Shown here piece by piece: positions 17,703 through 26,411 of a DNA stretch of 64,000 nt. Position numbers and translations under genes: made by a program. The stretch comes from Flavobacteriales bacterium (GTDB lineage: Bacteria; Bacteroidota; Bacteroidia; Flavobacteriales_F; PHOS-HE28): contig JAMLHB010000001.1 in assembly GCA_023957375.1 (NCBI GenBank), positions 744,001 to 808,000 of the forward strand, given 5' to 3'. The number at the start of each line of letters is the position of its first letter. The first letter of the stretch is position 1. The notes below the pieces were generated by a model. The model did not search any database. It saw only the letters and a list, made by a program, of their open reading frames with translations, and had not been told where the DNA came from.

Positions 17703-17897
17703 ATGGAGCGGACAGTGCGCATCACCACCCTGAAGGCGAAAGGGACGGATGCCTCCTATTGGATGAAAAAGACACCAGCCGAGCGTTTGGAGGCCGTGGA
17801 ATTCCTGCGCCAACAGTGGATGGGACCGGACCATGCTGAGCAAAGACTTCAAAGAGTTTGTGTCATTGCTCACAAGAGCACGGCGTTGAGTACATGA
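17703..17897 (+). CDS. small protein upstream of a nucleotidyltransferase gene
   Basis: 64 aa. The core DASYWMKKTPAERLEAVEFLRQQWM resembles, as far as I recall, small proteins encoded directly before nucleotidyltransferase-fold genes in bacteria, in a toxin-antitoxin-like arrangement. Its 3' end overlaps the 5' end of that gene: the same DNA reads RLQRVCVI here and KDFKEFVS in the next frame. The length after RLQRV may be affected by the frameshift downstream. Function unknown. Confidence 0.55.
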   Translation: MERTVRITTLKAKGTDASYWMKKTPAERLEAVEFLRQQWMGPDHAEQRLQRVCVIAHKSTALST

Positions 17898-18277
17898 TCG
17901 TTGGCGGCTATGCTGTCGGCGTTCATGGCTACCCGCGCTACACGGGCGACTTGGATACCTGGCTGAATCCCGCACCCGACATTGCCATGCTGGCACTGAA
18001 GGCCATTGCGGCATTTGGCTTCAGCTCATTCAAGCTTACGGTGGAAGACCTGACCAAAGAGGGGAATGTCATCCAATTCGGACAGCCTCCCCTTCGCATT
18101 GACCTGCTCACCGCCATCGATGGTGTCCAGTTCGGGCAGTGCCACGCCAACAGAAAAGAAGTGATATTCGACGGATTGGCCATGAATTTCATCGGCTACC
18201 ATGACCTTGTGAAGAACAAGAAGGCCTCAGGTCGACATAAGGACTTGGACGATCGGGAGAATATTTCACCAACGTGA
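17833..18277 (+). pseudogene. nucleotidyltransferase-fold (MNT/DUF6036-like) gene, frameshifted near its start
   Basis: The ATG at 17833 begins MLSKDFKEFVSLL, the expected N-terminus of this family, but the frame hits a TGA after about 18 codons. The rest (EHGVEYMIVGGYAVGVHGYPRYTGDLDTWL and on to 18277) is in the +1 frame, so one base is extra or two are missing around 17870-17876. The GG.A.....R.T.DLD pattern is the nucleotide-binding core of the pol beta superfamily used in MNT-type toxin-antitoxin and abortive-infection pairs. Translation from a TTG at 17858 could give an N-truncated protein with the core intact. Either the gene is decaying or the read contains an indel. Confidence 0.65.
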
Positions 18278-18292
18278 AGGCCGGGCGGGTCC

Positions 18293-18388
18293 CCCACCAT
18301 CAAAGGCCCGCACAGCCCGGGCGAGCGCGCCAGCATCAAGAGCCTGCAGAAATTCTGGAAGTATCTGCGGGTGGTGCTGGAGCGGCTG
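18293..18388 (+). repeat. partial duplicate of the pepD 3' end
   Basis: These 96 bp align without gaps to 17565-17660 of pepD, at an offset of exactly 728 bp, with 90 of 96 bases identical. The six differences fall in six codons and four of them are synonymous. The copy lacks the pepD stop codon and runs into unrelated sequence. It marks the right end of a cassette carrying the small protein and the nucleotidyltransferase. Confidence 0.9.
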
Positions 18389-18444
18389 CGAATTGGCGTT
18401 GCAAGGGCAGCTGTGATGTAACTTCGCCCATCACCCAGCGCCCC

Positions 18445-18672
18445 ATGAACCAACGCACGTATCGCATCCTGCTTACCCAGGAGCCTGAGGGTGGATACAC
18501 GGTGAATGTACCGGCACTTCCTGGATGCATCACGTATGGCAATGACATCGCGCACGCCATGACCATGGCCCGCGAGGCCATTGAATTGTACGTGGAAACG
18601 CTGCAAGCCGAAGGTGATTTAATCCCTGACGACAGCCGTACCTTGGAATATTCATTGGTCGTGGGCCTGTAG
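18445..18672 (+). CDS. hicB: HicB-family antitoxin
   Basis: 75 aa. It has the partial RNase H-like fold of HicB: YRILLTQEPEGGYTVNVPALPGCITYGNDIAHAMTMAREAIELYVE. It neutralises the HicA mRNA interferase encoded 6 bp downstream. The C-terminal DNA-binding domain of longer HicB proteins is absent, as in many short HicBs. The order antitoxin then toxin is the reverse of E. coli hicAB but common elsewhere. The ATG at 18445 follows the partial pepD duplicate. Confidence 0.85.
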   Translation: MNQRTYRILLTQEPEGGYTVNVPALPGCITYGNDIAHAMTMAREAIELYVETLQAEGDLIPDDSRTLEYSLVVGL

Positions 18673-18678
18673 GATCCA

Positions 18679-18894
18679 ATGACCCGGATCCCGGCCATGA
18701 CCCCGGCAGCACTCGTGCAGCTACTTCAGAAGCACGGGTTTGAGTTTGTGCGTTCGAAGGGTTCCCACCAGATCTTCAAGAACAGGACCACCAGGAAAAT
18801 GACCATTGTACCCATGCACAAGAGTGATCTTCCAAAGGGTACGTTGCTCGCCATTTTGAAGCAAGCGGGAATTGATAAGGAAGAACTTCTGTAG
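18679..18894 (+). CDS. hicA: HicA-family mRNA interferase toxin
   Basis: 71 aa, double-stranded RNA-binding-like fold. The catalytic His is His30 in RSKGSHQIF, followed by KMTIVPMHKSDLPKGTLLAILKQAGI, which is diagnostic. It degrades mRNA when not bound by HicB. AGGA just before the ATG at 18679 is a good ribosome-binding site; an ATG at 18697 would trim six residues. It forms a two-gene operon with hicB and appears intact. Confidence 0.88.
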   Translation: MTRIPAMTPAALVQLLQKHGFEFVRSKGSHQIFKNRTTRKMTIVPMHKSDLPKGTLLAILKQAGIDKEELL

Positions 18895-19100
18895 CAGGCC
18901 CTGGTCCATCGGCGATTTGGATGTTTGGTCGGATTCGGTTCCTGAGGATGCCGTCAACAGGAAGTGCTGGTGCGGCGATGGTGCGAGCCCGCATATACCA
19001 CCAGGGGTTCGCATCCCTGCGTCGTACCCCGGTCTTGTCCCCCGTTGATAAATTGTCTTGCCCTTGCCCCTGCTTGGCTTTCGCGGATCGAACCCCCAAA

Positions 19101-19109
19101 TGTGGATAA
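19101..19109 (-). promoter_or_regulatory. consensus DnaA box upstream of dnaE
   Basis: TGTGGATAA is the exact complement of the strict DnaA box TTATCCACA. It sits 51 bp before the dnaE start and 30 bp before the candidate promoter box. A single box can occur by chance. Confidence 0.4.
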
Positions 19110-19139
19110 CTGGCCCCCCCTTGCCCTTGGCCTGCGGGG

Positions 19140-19147
19140 TACCTTCG
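19140..19147 (+). promoter_or_regulatory. candidate -7 box (TACCTTCG) of dnaE
   Basis: One mismatch to TAnnTTTG (position 7), ending 13 nt before the ATG at 19161. Confidence 0.45.
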
Positions 19148-19160
19148 TGGCCCTCTCGCC

Positions 19161-22100
19161 ATGCAGTTCTCCCACCTTCACGTCCACACCCAATATTCGT
19201 TGCTGGACGGTGCCAGCAACATCGCCTCCCTCTTCAAAAAAGCCGCTGCCGACGGCCAGCCCGCCGTGGCCATCACCGACCACGGCAACATGTTCGGCGC
19301 CTTCAAGTTTGTGGCCGAGGCCGGCAAGCATAAGAACGACGACGGCAGCCTGAAGGTGAAGCCCATCGTGGGCTGTGAATTCTACGTGGTGGCGGACCGC
19401 ACCCGCAAGCAGTTCACCCGCGAGGAGAAGGATAAGCGCTTCCACCAGCTGATGCTGGCCAAGAACGCCGAGGGCTACAAGAACCTCAGCAAGCTCTGCA
19501 GCCTGGGCTTCATCGACGGATACTACAGTAAATACCCGCGGATCGACAAGGAACTGATCCAGCAATACCACCATGGCCTGATCGCCACCACCTGCTGCCT
19601 GGGAGCCAGTGTGCCCCAGGCCATCCTCCGTGGGGGAAGCGACCTGACCAAGGCCGAGGAGGAATTCAAGTGGTGGCTCGACCTCTTCGGCGAAGACTAC
19701 TACGTGGAGGTCCAGCGCCATGGCCTACCGGAGCAGGACCAAGTGAACGCCGTGCTGGTGCAATGGGCCCGCAAGTACAATGTGCCCTTGATCGCCAGCA
19801 ACGACAGCCACTACACCGACCAGGAAGACAGCAACGCACACGACATCCTCCTGTGCGTGAACACCGGCGAGAAGCAGTCCACACCCATCGCCACCGACGA
19901 GGACACCTCCACCAAGGGCAAGCGCTTCGGCTTCCCCAACGACCAGTTCTTCTTCAAGACCAAGGCCCAGATGGCCCGGGCCTTCCACGACCTGCCCGAG
20001 GCCTTGGACAATACCGGCCGGATCGTGGACAAGGTGGATGTGCTGAAGCTCAAGAAGGACATCCTGCTGCCCAACTACCAGCTGCCCGCCGGCTTCAACG
20101 ACCAGGACGAATACCTCCAGCACCTCACGTACGAAGGAGCCATCAAGCGGTGGCTTGCCGGCCAGGGCGGCATCGATTCCCTGGACCCGAAGATCAAGGA
20201 GCGGCTGGATTTTGAGCTGTTCACGATCCGTACGATGGGCTTTGCCGGCTACTTCCTCATCGTGCAGGATTTCATCAACGCCGGGCGCCACATGGGCGTG
20301 CTCATCGGCCCCGGCCGCGGCAGCGCCGCAGGCAGCGCGGTGGCCTACTGCATCGGCATCACCAACATCGACCCCGTCAAATACGATCTGCTCTTCGAGC
20401 GCTTCCTCAATCCGGACCGCAAGAGCATGCCCGATATCGACACCGACTTCGACGACGAGGGGCGCCAGCGGGTGATCGACTACGTAGTGGAGAAGTACGG
20501 CAAGAACCAGGTGGCCCAGATCGTCACCTACGGCAGCATGGCCGCAAAAAGCAGCATCCGCGACGTGGCCCGCGTGATGGACCTGCCCCTTTCCGAAGCC
20601 GACCGCTTGGCCAAGCTGGTGCCCGAGCGGCCCGGCATCCACCTGGGCCGCCTGCTGCATGCCCCCATCGAGGGCGACGGCGGCCTGAAGCAGAAGGAGG
20701 GCTTGGGCAGTGACGAGCTGGCCAGCGTGAAGCAGCTCCGCGAGATCCTGGAGAGCGGCGAACCTTCCGCAGACATCCTGCGCGATGCCGAGAAGCTCGA
20801 AGGTTCCGTGCGTGGCACCGGGGTGCATGCCGCCGGCATCATCATCGCGCCGGAAGACCTTACGGGCATCATGCCCGTGTGCACGGCCAAGGATTCCGAC
20901 CTGTTGCTCACCCAGTACGACGGCCGGGTGATCGAGGATGCCGGAGTGATCAAGATGGATTTCCTGGGCCTGAAGACCCTTACCATCATCCGCGACGCCT
21001 TGCGCATGATCAAGGCCAACCACGGAGTGGACATTGACATCGACGACATTCCGCTGGACGACCCCAAGACCTTCGACCTGTACCAACGCGCCGAGACCAA
21101 CGGCACCTTCCAGTTCGAAAGCACGGGCATGCAGAAGTACCTGCGCGAGCTCAAGCCCGACCAGTTTGCCGACCTCATCGCCATGAACGCCCTGTACCGC
21201 CCGGGGCCGTTGGAGTACATCCCCACCTTCATTAAGCGCAAACAAGGCCTGGAGCCCATTGTGTACGACCTGCCCGAGATGGAGGAGCTCCTGAAGGAGA
21301 CCTACGGCGTTACCGTGTATCAGGAACAAGTGATGCTGCTGAGCCAAAAGCTGGCCGGGTTCACCAAAGGCGATGCCGACGTACTGCGCAAGGCGATGGG
21401 CAAAAAGGACCGTGACACGCTGGACAAAATGAAAGGCAAGTTCCTGGCCGGCACCAGCGAGCGCGGTTTCGATGCCAAGGTGTGCGATAAGGTATGGACC
21501 GACTGGGAGGCCTTCGCCCAATATGCGTTCAACAAATCGCACAGCACCTGCTATGCGTTTGTGGCCTATCAGACCAGTTGGCTAAAGGCCAACTACGCGC
21601 CCGAGTTCATGGCGAGCGTGCTCACGCACTCCGGCGGCCAGATCGACAAGATCACCTTCTTCATGGAGGAATGCCGCCGCATGGGCATCCCCGTGCTGGG
21701 GCCGGACGTGAACGAGAGCGAGCTGCAGTTCAGCGTGAACAAGCAGGGCCAGATCCGTTTCGGCCTGGGTGCCGTGAAAGGCGTTGGGGCTTCGGCCGTG
21801 GAGGCCATCGTTTCCGAACGGGAAGCCCAAGGGTCGTACAAGGATGTCTTCGACCTGGTGCGCCGGGTGAACCTGCGTGCCGCCAACCGCAAGGCCCTGG
21901 AGAGCTTGGCCGATGCCGGTGCGTTCGACGGCCTGCCACACACCCACCGGGCCCACTTCTTCCATAGCCCGGGCGAGGGCAAGCCAACGTTCATGGAAAC
22001 CCTGGCCCGCTACGGGCAGCAAAGCCAAGACAGTGCGGACAGCGCCCAAGTGAGCATGTTCGGCGAAACCGAGGAAGGAGCCATGATCCCCGAGCCGCCG

Positions 22101-22775
22101 ATCCCGGCCATTGAACCTTGGAGCGCGCTGGAACAACTGCACCGCGAAAAGGAGGTCATCGGCTTCTACCTCAGCGGCCACCCGTTGGACGATCACCGGC
22201 TCACCATCCGCTACCTGTGCAATACCCGCTTGCCGCAGCTCGAAGACCCTGCAAGCCTCATGGGCCGCGAACTGTGCATGGCCGGGATCGTCACCAAAGC
22301 GGAGCATCGGATCGCCCGGAGCGGCAAGAACTTCGGCACGTTCACTTTGGAGGACCAGGAAGGGAAGCACGACTTCATGCTCTTCAGCGAGGATTACGTC
22401 AAGTTCGGGATGTACCTGCAAACCGGCATCCTGCTGCTGGTGAAGGGCCGCACGGAAAAGCGCACCTGGGGCCGGGATGAAGGGCAAGTGGAATTCAAGA
22501 TCGCCAGCATCGACCTGCTAAGCGATGCGCGGGAGAAATATTTGACCAAGCTCACCGTGCAGATCGAGGCCGCCCGCGTGAATGCACAACTCAGCCAGGA
22601 ATTGGCGGAGATCTTCTCACTTAATACCGGGAACTGCAGGGTGATCGTTTCCCTGCTCGACCGCGAGGAACAGTTCCACGTGGATGTGCCCTGCAAAACC
22701 AAGCAAATAAACATGACTGCCGATCTGGCGAACCGCTTGGATGCCTTGGCCGACGTGAAATGGACCCTTAGCTGA
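19161..22775 (+). CDS. dnaE: DNA polymerase III alpha subunit
   Basis: 1204 aa, normal for the DnaE1 class in Bacteroidota. It is the replicative polymerase. The N-terminal PHP domain starts at once (FSHLHVHTQYSLLDGASNI, AITDHGNMFGAFKF). The family C palm carries the catalytic acids in PDIDTDFDDEGRQRVIDYV, preceded by IGPGRGSAAGS. The fingers include GTGVHAAGIII and the alpha-specific NALYRPGPLEYIP. A helix-hairpin-helix region follows (LADAGAFDGL), then an OB fold near residues 1000-1090 (LCMAGIVTKAEHR, GTFTLEDQEG). It appears complete and is probably followed by trxA as a separate unit. Confidence 0.97.
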   Translation: MQFSHLHVHTQYSLLDGASNIASLFKKAAADGQPAVAITDHGNMFGAFKFVAEAGKHKNDDGSLKVKPIVGCEFYVVADRTRKQFTREEKDKRFHQLMLAKNAEGYKNLSKLCSLGFIDGYYSKYPRIDKELIQQYHHGLIATTCCLGASVPQAILRGGSDLTKAEEEFKWWLDLFGEDYYVEVQRHGLPEQDQVNAVLVQWARKYNVPLIASNDSHYTDQEDSNAHDILLCVNTGEKQSTPIATDEDTSTKGKRFGFPNDQFFFKTKAQMARAFHDLPEALDNTGRIVDKVDVLKLKKDILLPNYQLPAGFNDQDEYLQHLTYEGAIKRWLAGQGGIDSLDPKIKERLDFELFTIRTMGFAGYFLIVQDFINAGRHMGVLIGPGRGSAAGSAVAYCIGITNIDPVKYDLLFERFLNPDRKSMPDIDTDFDDEGRQRVIDYVVEKYGKNQVAQIVTYGSMAAKSSIRDVARVMDLPLSEADRLAKLVPERPGIHLGRLLHAPIEGDGGLKQKEGLGSDELASVKQLREILESGEPSADILRDAEKLEGSVRGTGVHAAGIIIAPEDLTGIMPVCTAKDSDLLLTQYDGRVIEDAGVIKMDFLGLKTLTIIRDALRMIKANHGVDIDIDDIPLDDPKTFDLYQRAETNGTFQFESTGMQKYLRELKPDQFADLIAMNALYRPGPLEYIPTFIKRKQGLEPIVYDLPEMEELLKETYGVTVYQEQVMLLSQKLAGFTKGDADVLRKAMGKKDRDTLDKMKGKFLAGTSERGFDAKVCDKVWTDWEAFAQYAFNKSHSTCYAFVAYQTSWLKANYAPEFMASVLTHSGGQIDKITFFMEECRRMGIPVLGPDVNESELQFSVNKQGQIRFGLGAVKGVGASAVEAIVSEREAQGSYKDVFDLVRRVNLRAANRKALESLADAGAFDGLPHTHRAHFFHSPGEGKPTFMETLARYGQQSQDSADSAQVSMFGETEEGAMIPEPPIPAIEPWSALEQLHREKEVIGFYLSGHPLDDHRLTIRYLCNTRLPQLEDPASLMGRELCMAGIVTKAEHRIARSGKNFGTFTLEDQEGKHDFMLFSEDYVKFGMYLQTGILLLVKGRTEKRTWGRDEGQVEFKIASIDLLSDAREKYLTKLTVQIEAARVNAQLSQELAEIFSLNTGNCRVIVSLLDREEQFHVDVPCKTKQINMTADLANRLDALADVKWTLS

Positions 22776-22901
22776 CCAAGTGACAGTTGAAAAGTGTTCG
22801 GCAAGAAGATTGTGATGCGGGGCGCGATCACCAACTTGGCCTCCACACCCAGGAGAAACACGGAATAACAAAGCGCCCGGCGCACAAACACAACAGAAAA
22901 C

Positions 22902-23222
22902 ATGGCAATTGAACTGACCGATAGCAATTTTGAGGAACTCGCCTTGAAGAGCGATAAACCTGTAATGGTGGACTTCTGGGCCGAATGGTGCGGCCCCTGC
23001 CGCATGGTGGGCCCCGTGGTGGAGGAAATCGCCAAGGACTACGACGGCAAGGCCGTGGTGGGCAAGGTGAATGTGGACAACAACCCGCAGGTGGCCATGA
23101 AGTACGGCATCCGCAGCATCCCCACCATCCTCTTCCTGAAGAATGGCGAGGTGGTGGACCGCAGCGTGGGCGCGGTGCCCAAGTCGGTGCTTACCGGCAA
23201 GCTGGAAGGGCAACTCGCCTGA
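22902..23222 (+). CDS. trxA: thioredoxin
   Basis: 106 aa. It is the cytosolic dithiol reductant, with active site Cys30-Gly-Pro-Cys33 in [14 protein letters not shown] and the cis-Pro loop at [14 protein letters not shown]. Length and layout match E. coli TrxA. A strong intrinsic terminator follows at 23241. Confidence 0.96.
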   Translation: MAIELTDSNFEELALKSDKPVMVDFWAEWCGPCRMVGPVVEEIAKDYDGKAVVGKVNVDNNPQVAMKYGIRSIPTILFLKNGEVVDRSVGAVPKSVLTGKLEGQLA

Positions 23223-23240
23223 GCCGCTGGCCCTATCGGC

Positions 23241-23272
23241 AAAAAGCCTGACGGGGAACCGTCGGGCTTTTT
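23241..23272 (+). terminator. rho-independent terminator after trxA
   Basis: A 14-bp arm starting AAAAAGCC (23241-23254) pairs with an arm ending GGGCTTTTT (23259-23272) across a GGAA tetraloop with one mismatch. The T-run is part of the right arm and the A-run of the left arm, so it could also stop transcripts from the opposite strand. Confidence 0.9.
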
Positions 23273-23314
23273 GTTTCACGCCCGGTGCCTGCGCCGTGTG
23301 GCACAAAGCCCCCG

Positions 23315-25063
23315 TCAATCCGCAAACTGTAGCTCGTACAGCTTCCGGTAGGCGCCGTTCATCGCCAACAATTCCTGGTGGTTGCCCTGTTCAATGATGC
23401 GGCCAGCGTCCACCACCAAGATCCGGTCGGCCTTCTGAATGGTGCTCAGGCGGTGGGCGATCACAATGCTGGTGCGCCCCTGGGTGATCTTGTCGGTGGC
23501 TTTTTGGATCAGCTGCTCACTGTGGCTGTCCACGCTGCTGGTGGCTTCGTCCAGTACGAGCACTTTGGGTTCGTTCACGTAAGCCCGCATGAACGCCAGC
23601 AACTGCCGCTGCCCCACGCTGAGGATGGCCCCACGCTCGCGCACACTGGTGTCGTAGCCCTGGGGCAGCTGCATGATGAACTCATGCGCCCCCACGGCCT
23701 TGGCGGCATCCTCCACCACTTGCCGGCTGATGGAGCCGTCGTTCATGGTGATGTTGTTGTGCACCGTGTCGCTGAACAGGAACACGTCCTGCAGCACCAC
23801 GGAGATGCTCGTGCGCAGTTCGTCCAAGCGGTATTCGCGGATGTTGTGCCCGTCCAGCAGCACCTCCCCCTTCTGGTATTCGTAGGCCCGGCTGAGCACG
23901 TTGGCAATGCTGCTCTTGCCGCTTCCGGTGGCCCCCACCAGGGCGATCATCTGCCCGGCCTGCGCCTTGAAGCTGATGCCCTTGAGGACGTATTCGTCTT
24001 CCGTGTAGGCTAACCAGAGGTCCTTGAATTCGATCTCGCCCTTCACCCCTGCCGTGGGCAAAGTGCCCTTGGCCTCCATGGCCTCTTCGGTGTCCAGCAC
24101 ACTGAAAACGCGTTCGCTGCCCACCATGCCCATTTGCAGCACGTTGAAGCGGTCGGCCAACTGCCGCACCGGGCGGTAGAGCATATTGATGAACTGGATG
24201 TAGGCGATCAGTTCGCCGAAGGTGGCCACCCCCTGCAGTACGTCACCCACGCCCAACCAGATCAGGATGGCCAAGGAAACGGCGCTCAGCACGTCCACCA
24301 CGGGGAAGAACACCGAGTAGGCGAAAACCGAGCGGATGTGGGCGGTCCGGTGCTCGCGGTTGATCTGCTTGAATTTGTCGAATTCCTGCCGTTCACGCCC
24401 GAAAAGTTGCACAACGGCCATGCCCTGGATATGCTCCTGCACGAAGGCGTTCAACCTGGCCACTTGGTTGCGAACCGCGATGAAGCTGCGTTGGATGGCG
24501 TTCTTGAAGATGCGGGTGGCCCACAGCAGCAGCGGGATGGGAACCATGCTCCACAGCGCCAACTCCCAGTTGTAGGCGAACATCACGATCACCACCACCA
24601 CCAACTTCAGCAGGTCGCCCATGATGCTCAGCAGGCCCTGGGAGAAGATCTCCTCAATGGTCTCGATGTCGCTCACTACGCGCGTCACCAGCGTGCCGAT
24701 GGGCGTGCGGTCGAAGTAGCGCATGCGGAAGGTGGTGATCTTGGCGAACAACGCCTGCCGCAGGTCGATGGTGACGGTTTGGCCGAGCCAGCTGGTCCAA
24801 TAGGCCTGGTGGAACTGCACGAAGGCCTCCAAGGCCATCAGGCCGGCCAACACGCCCATGAGGATGTACAGGCCCTGCAGGTCGCCCTTGGTGGCGTAGT
24901 CGTCCACCATCATGGCCATCAGCACGGGCCGCACCACACCTAACAGGGAAAGCAGGATGGTGAGGGCGAACGTGGTCCAGAACAACCGCTTGTAGGGCTG
25001 CACGAAGGCCATCACCCGCCGGAACAGGCCCACGTCGAATGCCTTGCCCCGCGCGCCGCTCAT
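23315..25063 (-). CDS. ABC transporter, fused membrane and ATPase domains (MsbA-like exporter)
   Basis: 582 aa half-transporter that works as a dimer. Residues ~20-310 form the six-helix exporter domain (RLFWTTFALTILLSLLGVVRPVLMAMMVDDYATKG onwards). The ATPase follows: Walker A GATGSGKSS, signature-like LSVGQRQLLAFMRAY, Walker B VLVLDEATSSVD and switch HRLST. The family exports lipids, drugs or peptides; the substrate is unknown. Its ATG overlaps the truA stop by 4 bp (25060-25063), so the two are translationally coupled. Confidence 0.92.
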   Translation of the reverse strand: MSGARGKAFDVGLFRRVMAFVQPYKRLFWTTFALTILLSLLGVVRPVLMAMMVDDYATKGDLQGLYILMGVLAGLMALEAFVQFHQAYWTSWLGQTVTIDLRQALFAKITTFRMRYFDRTPIGTLVTRVVSDIETIEEIFSQGLLSIMGDLLKLVVVVIVMFAYNWELALWSMVPIPLLLWATRIFKNAIQRSFIAVRNQVARLNAFVQEHIQGMAVVQLFGRERQEFDKFKQINREHRTAHIRSVFAYSVFFPVVDVLSAVSLAILIWLGVGDVLQGVATFGELIAYIQFINMLYRPVRQLADRFNVLQMGMVGSERVFSVLDTEEAMEAKGTLPTAGVKGEIEFKDLWLAYTEDEYVLKGISFKAQAGQMIALVGATGSGKSSIANVLSRAYEYQKGEVLLDGHNIREYRLDELRTSISVVLQDVFLFSDTVHNNITMNDGSISRQVVEDAAKAVGAHEFIMQLPQGYDTSVRERGAILSVGQRQLLAFMRAYVNEPKVLVLDEATSSVDSHSEQLIQKATDKITQGRTSIVIAHRLSTIQKADRILVVDAGRIIEQGNHQELLAMNGAYRKLYELQFAD

Positions 25064-25818
25064 GCCTGCCCGCCGCCAAGGAACGGATATTCGATGCGTG
25101 AGAGGTAGAGTCCGCAGGCGGGCGCGCTCTTGCCGGCCATGCTGCGGTTATTGGAGGCAAGCACTTCGGCCATGTACCGGGCCGGCCAATCTCCCTTGCC
25201 GATGCGGATGCTGGTGCCCACGATGGCACGCACCATGTTGCGCAGGTAGCGGTCCGCCGTGATGGTAAAGCGGTAACCAGCCTCAGTTACGGTCCATTCC
25301 GCCTGCCGCACCTCGCAAATGGGCGTGCGATTGTCGCTGCCGGTGCGCTGGAAGCAGCTGAAGTCCTGCTTGCCGATCAGAAAGCGGCACGCTTCGTTCA
25401 TGGTGTCCACGTTCAATTCCGGCCGGAGCAGGTACGACCGGTTGTGCAGGAACGGATCCTTGCGGCGATGGATCAAGTACGTGTACTCCCGCTCCGTGGC
25501 GGAGAAGCGGGCATGGGCCATGGCATCCACCCCGAATGTCCGCTTCACCGCGATCGGCGGGGGGAGCAGGCTGTTCATGGCCTGAGTGAACGCATCGGGC
25601 GCGGCAAGCGGTTGCTCCGTTTCGAAGTGCAGGAAATAGTTGGATGCGTGTACGCCGGTGTCCGTGCGGCCGCAGCCTACCACCGTCATGTGCGGCGCGC
25701 GCAGTTTCAGCCGGAAGGCACGCTCCACTTCTTCCTGCACGGAAGGTGCCGCCAATTGCCGCTGCCAACCCCGGTACGGGGTGCCGTCAAAGCAGAGTTC
25801 CATGAAGTAGCGCGGCAT
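25060..25818 (-). CDS. truA: tRNA pseudouridine(38-40) synthase TruA
   Basis: 252 aa. It isomerises uridines 38-40 of the anticodon arm. The catalytic Asp53 is in CGRTDTGVHASNYFLHF. The N-terminal FDGTPYRGWQRQ and the YRFTITADRYLRNMVRAIVGT segment are family hallmarks. It is the first gene of a two-gene unit with the ABC exporter. Confidence 0.95.
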   Translation of the reverse strand: MPRYFMELCFDGTPYRGWQRQLAAPSVQEEVERAFRLKLRAPHMTVVGCGRTDTGVHASNYFLHFETEQPLAAPDAFTQAMNSLLPPPIAVKRTFGVDAMAHARFSATEREYTYLIHRRKDPFLHNRSYLLRPELNVDTMNEACRFLIGKQDFSCFQRTGSDNRTPICEVRQAEWTVTEAGYRFTITADRYLRNMVRAIVGTSIRIGKGDWPARYMAEVLASNNRSMAGKSAPACGLYLSRIEYPFLGGGQA

Positions 25819-25907
25819 GCAGTTTTCGGGCGGCCCGGCAATAAGGCGATCGGAAGATCGGCGCCGGTCGGCAAAAATAGCCCGACGGCGTGGCCGATCT
25901 TCGCCCC

Positions 25908-26411
25908 ATGAAGCGGATCGGCCTGTTGAGCGACACCCACGGTTGGCTGGACCCGCGCCTGAGAGAGCACTTCGGTGCCTGCGACGAGGTCTGGCACGCC
26001 GGCGACATCGGCACGGTGGAAGTGGCCGATGAACTGAAGCGTTGGAAGCCCCTGCGCGCGGTGCATGGCAACATCGACGGCACGGCGCTGCGCGCCGAAT
26101 TTCCCGCCGACCTGCGATTTGCCGTGGAAGGCGTGAGGGTGTGGATCACGCACATCGGCGGCAGGCCGCCGCGCTATGATGCAGCGGTACGGGATGAATT
26201 GAAGCGCGATGCCCCCACCCTCTTTATCTGCGGCCACTCCCACATCTGCATGGTGAAGTTCGACCCGGCATTGAACATGCTGTACATGAACCCCGGGGCA
26301 ACGGGCAGGCACGGTTGGCACAAGGTGCGCACCGCGTTGCGCTTCAGCATCGACGCTGGGAAACTCAAAGACCTGGAGGTGATCGAGCTGGGGGGACGGG
26401 GAGCAGTGTGA
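25908..26411 (+). CDS. YfcE/MJ0936-type metallophosphoesterase
   Basis: 167 aa. The ATG at 25908 gives the family start MKRIGLLSDTHGWLDPRL. Metal ligands are Asp9 and His11 (SDTHG), Asp33 (HAGDIG), Asn in VHGNID, then GHSH in FICGHSHICMVK and the MNPGATGRHG ending. Homologues hydrolyse phosphodiesters in vitro and their cellular substrates are mostly unknown. It converges with the DUF4293 gene across a repeat-rich gap. Confidence 0.9.
   Translation: MKRIGLLSDTHGWLDPRLREHFGACDEVWHAGDIGTVEVADELKRWKPLRAVHGNIDGTALRAEFPADLRFAVEGVRVWITHIGGRPPRYDAAVRDELKRDAPTLFICGHSHICMVKFDPALNMLYMNPGATGRHGWHKVRTALRFSIDAGKLKDLEVIELGGRGAV

Noticed and set aside
18980..19045. tRNA-like T-arm (GGGTTCGCATCCC)
   Set aside because: The loop lacks the invariant A58, the stem is imperfect and no anticodon or acceptor arm can be folded around it.
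19725..21542. 605-codon open frame antisense to dnaE
   Set aside because: It is a shadow of the dnaE codon pattern in GC-rich DNA; no family signature, no ribosome-binding site, and dnaE is intact on the other strand. Similar long antisense frames at 1615-3252 (minus), 27733-29289 (minus) and 29815-31776 (plus) were rejected for the same reason.
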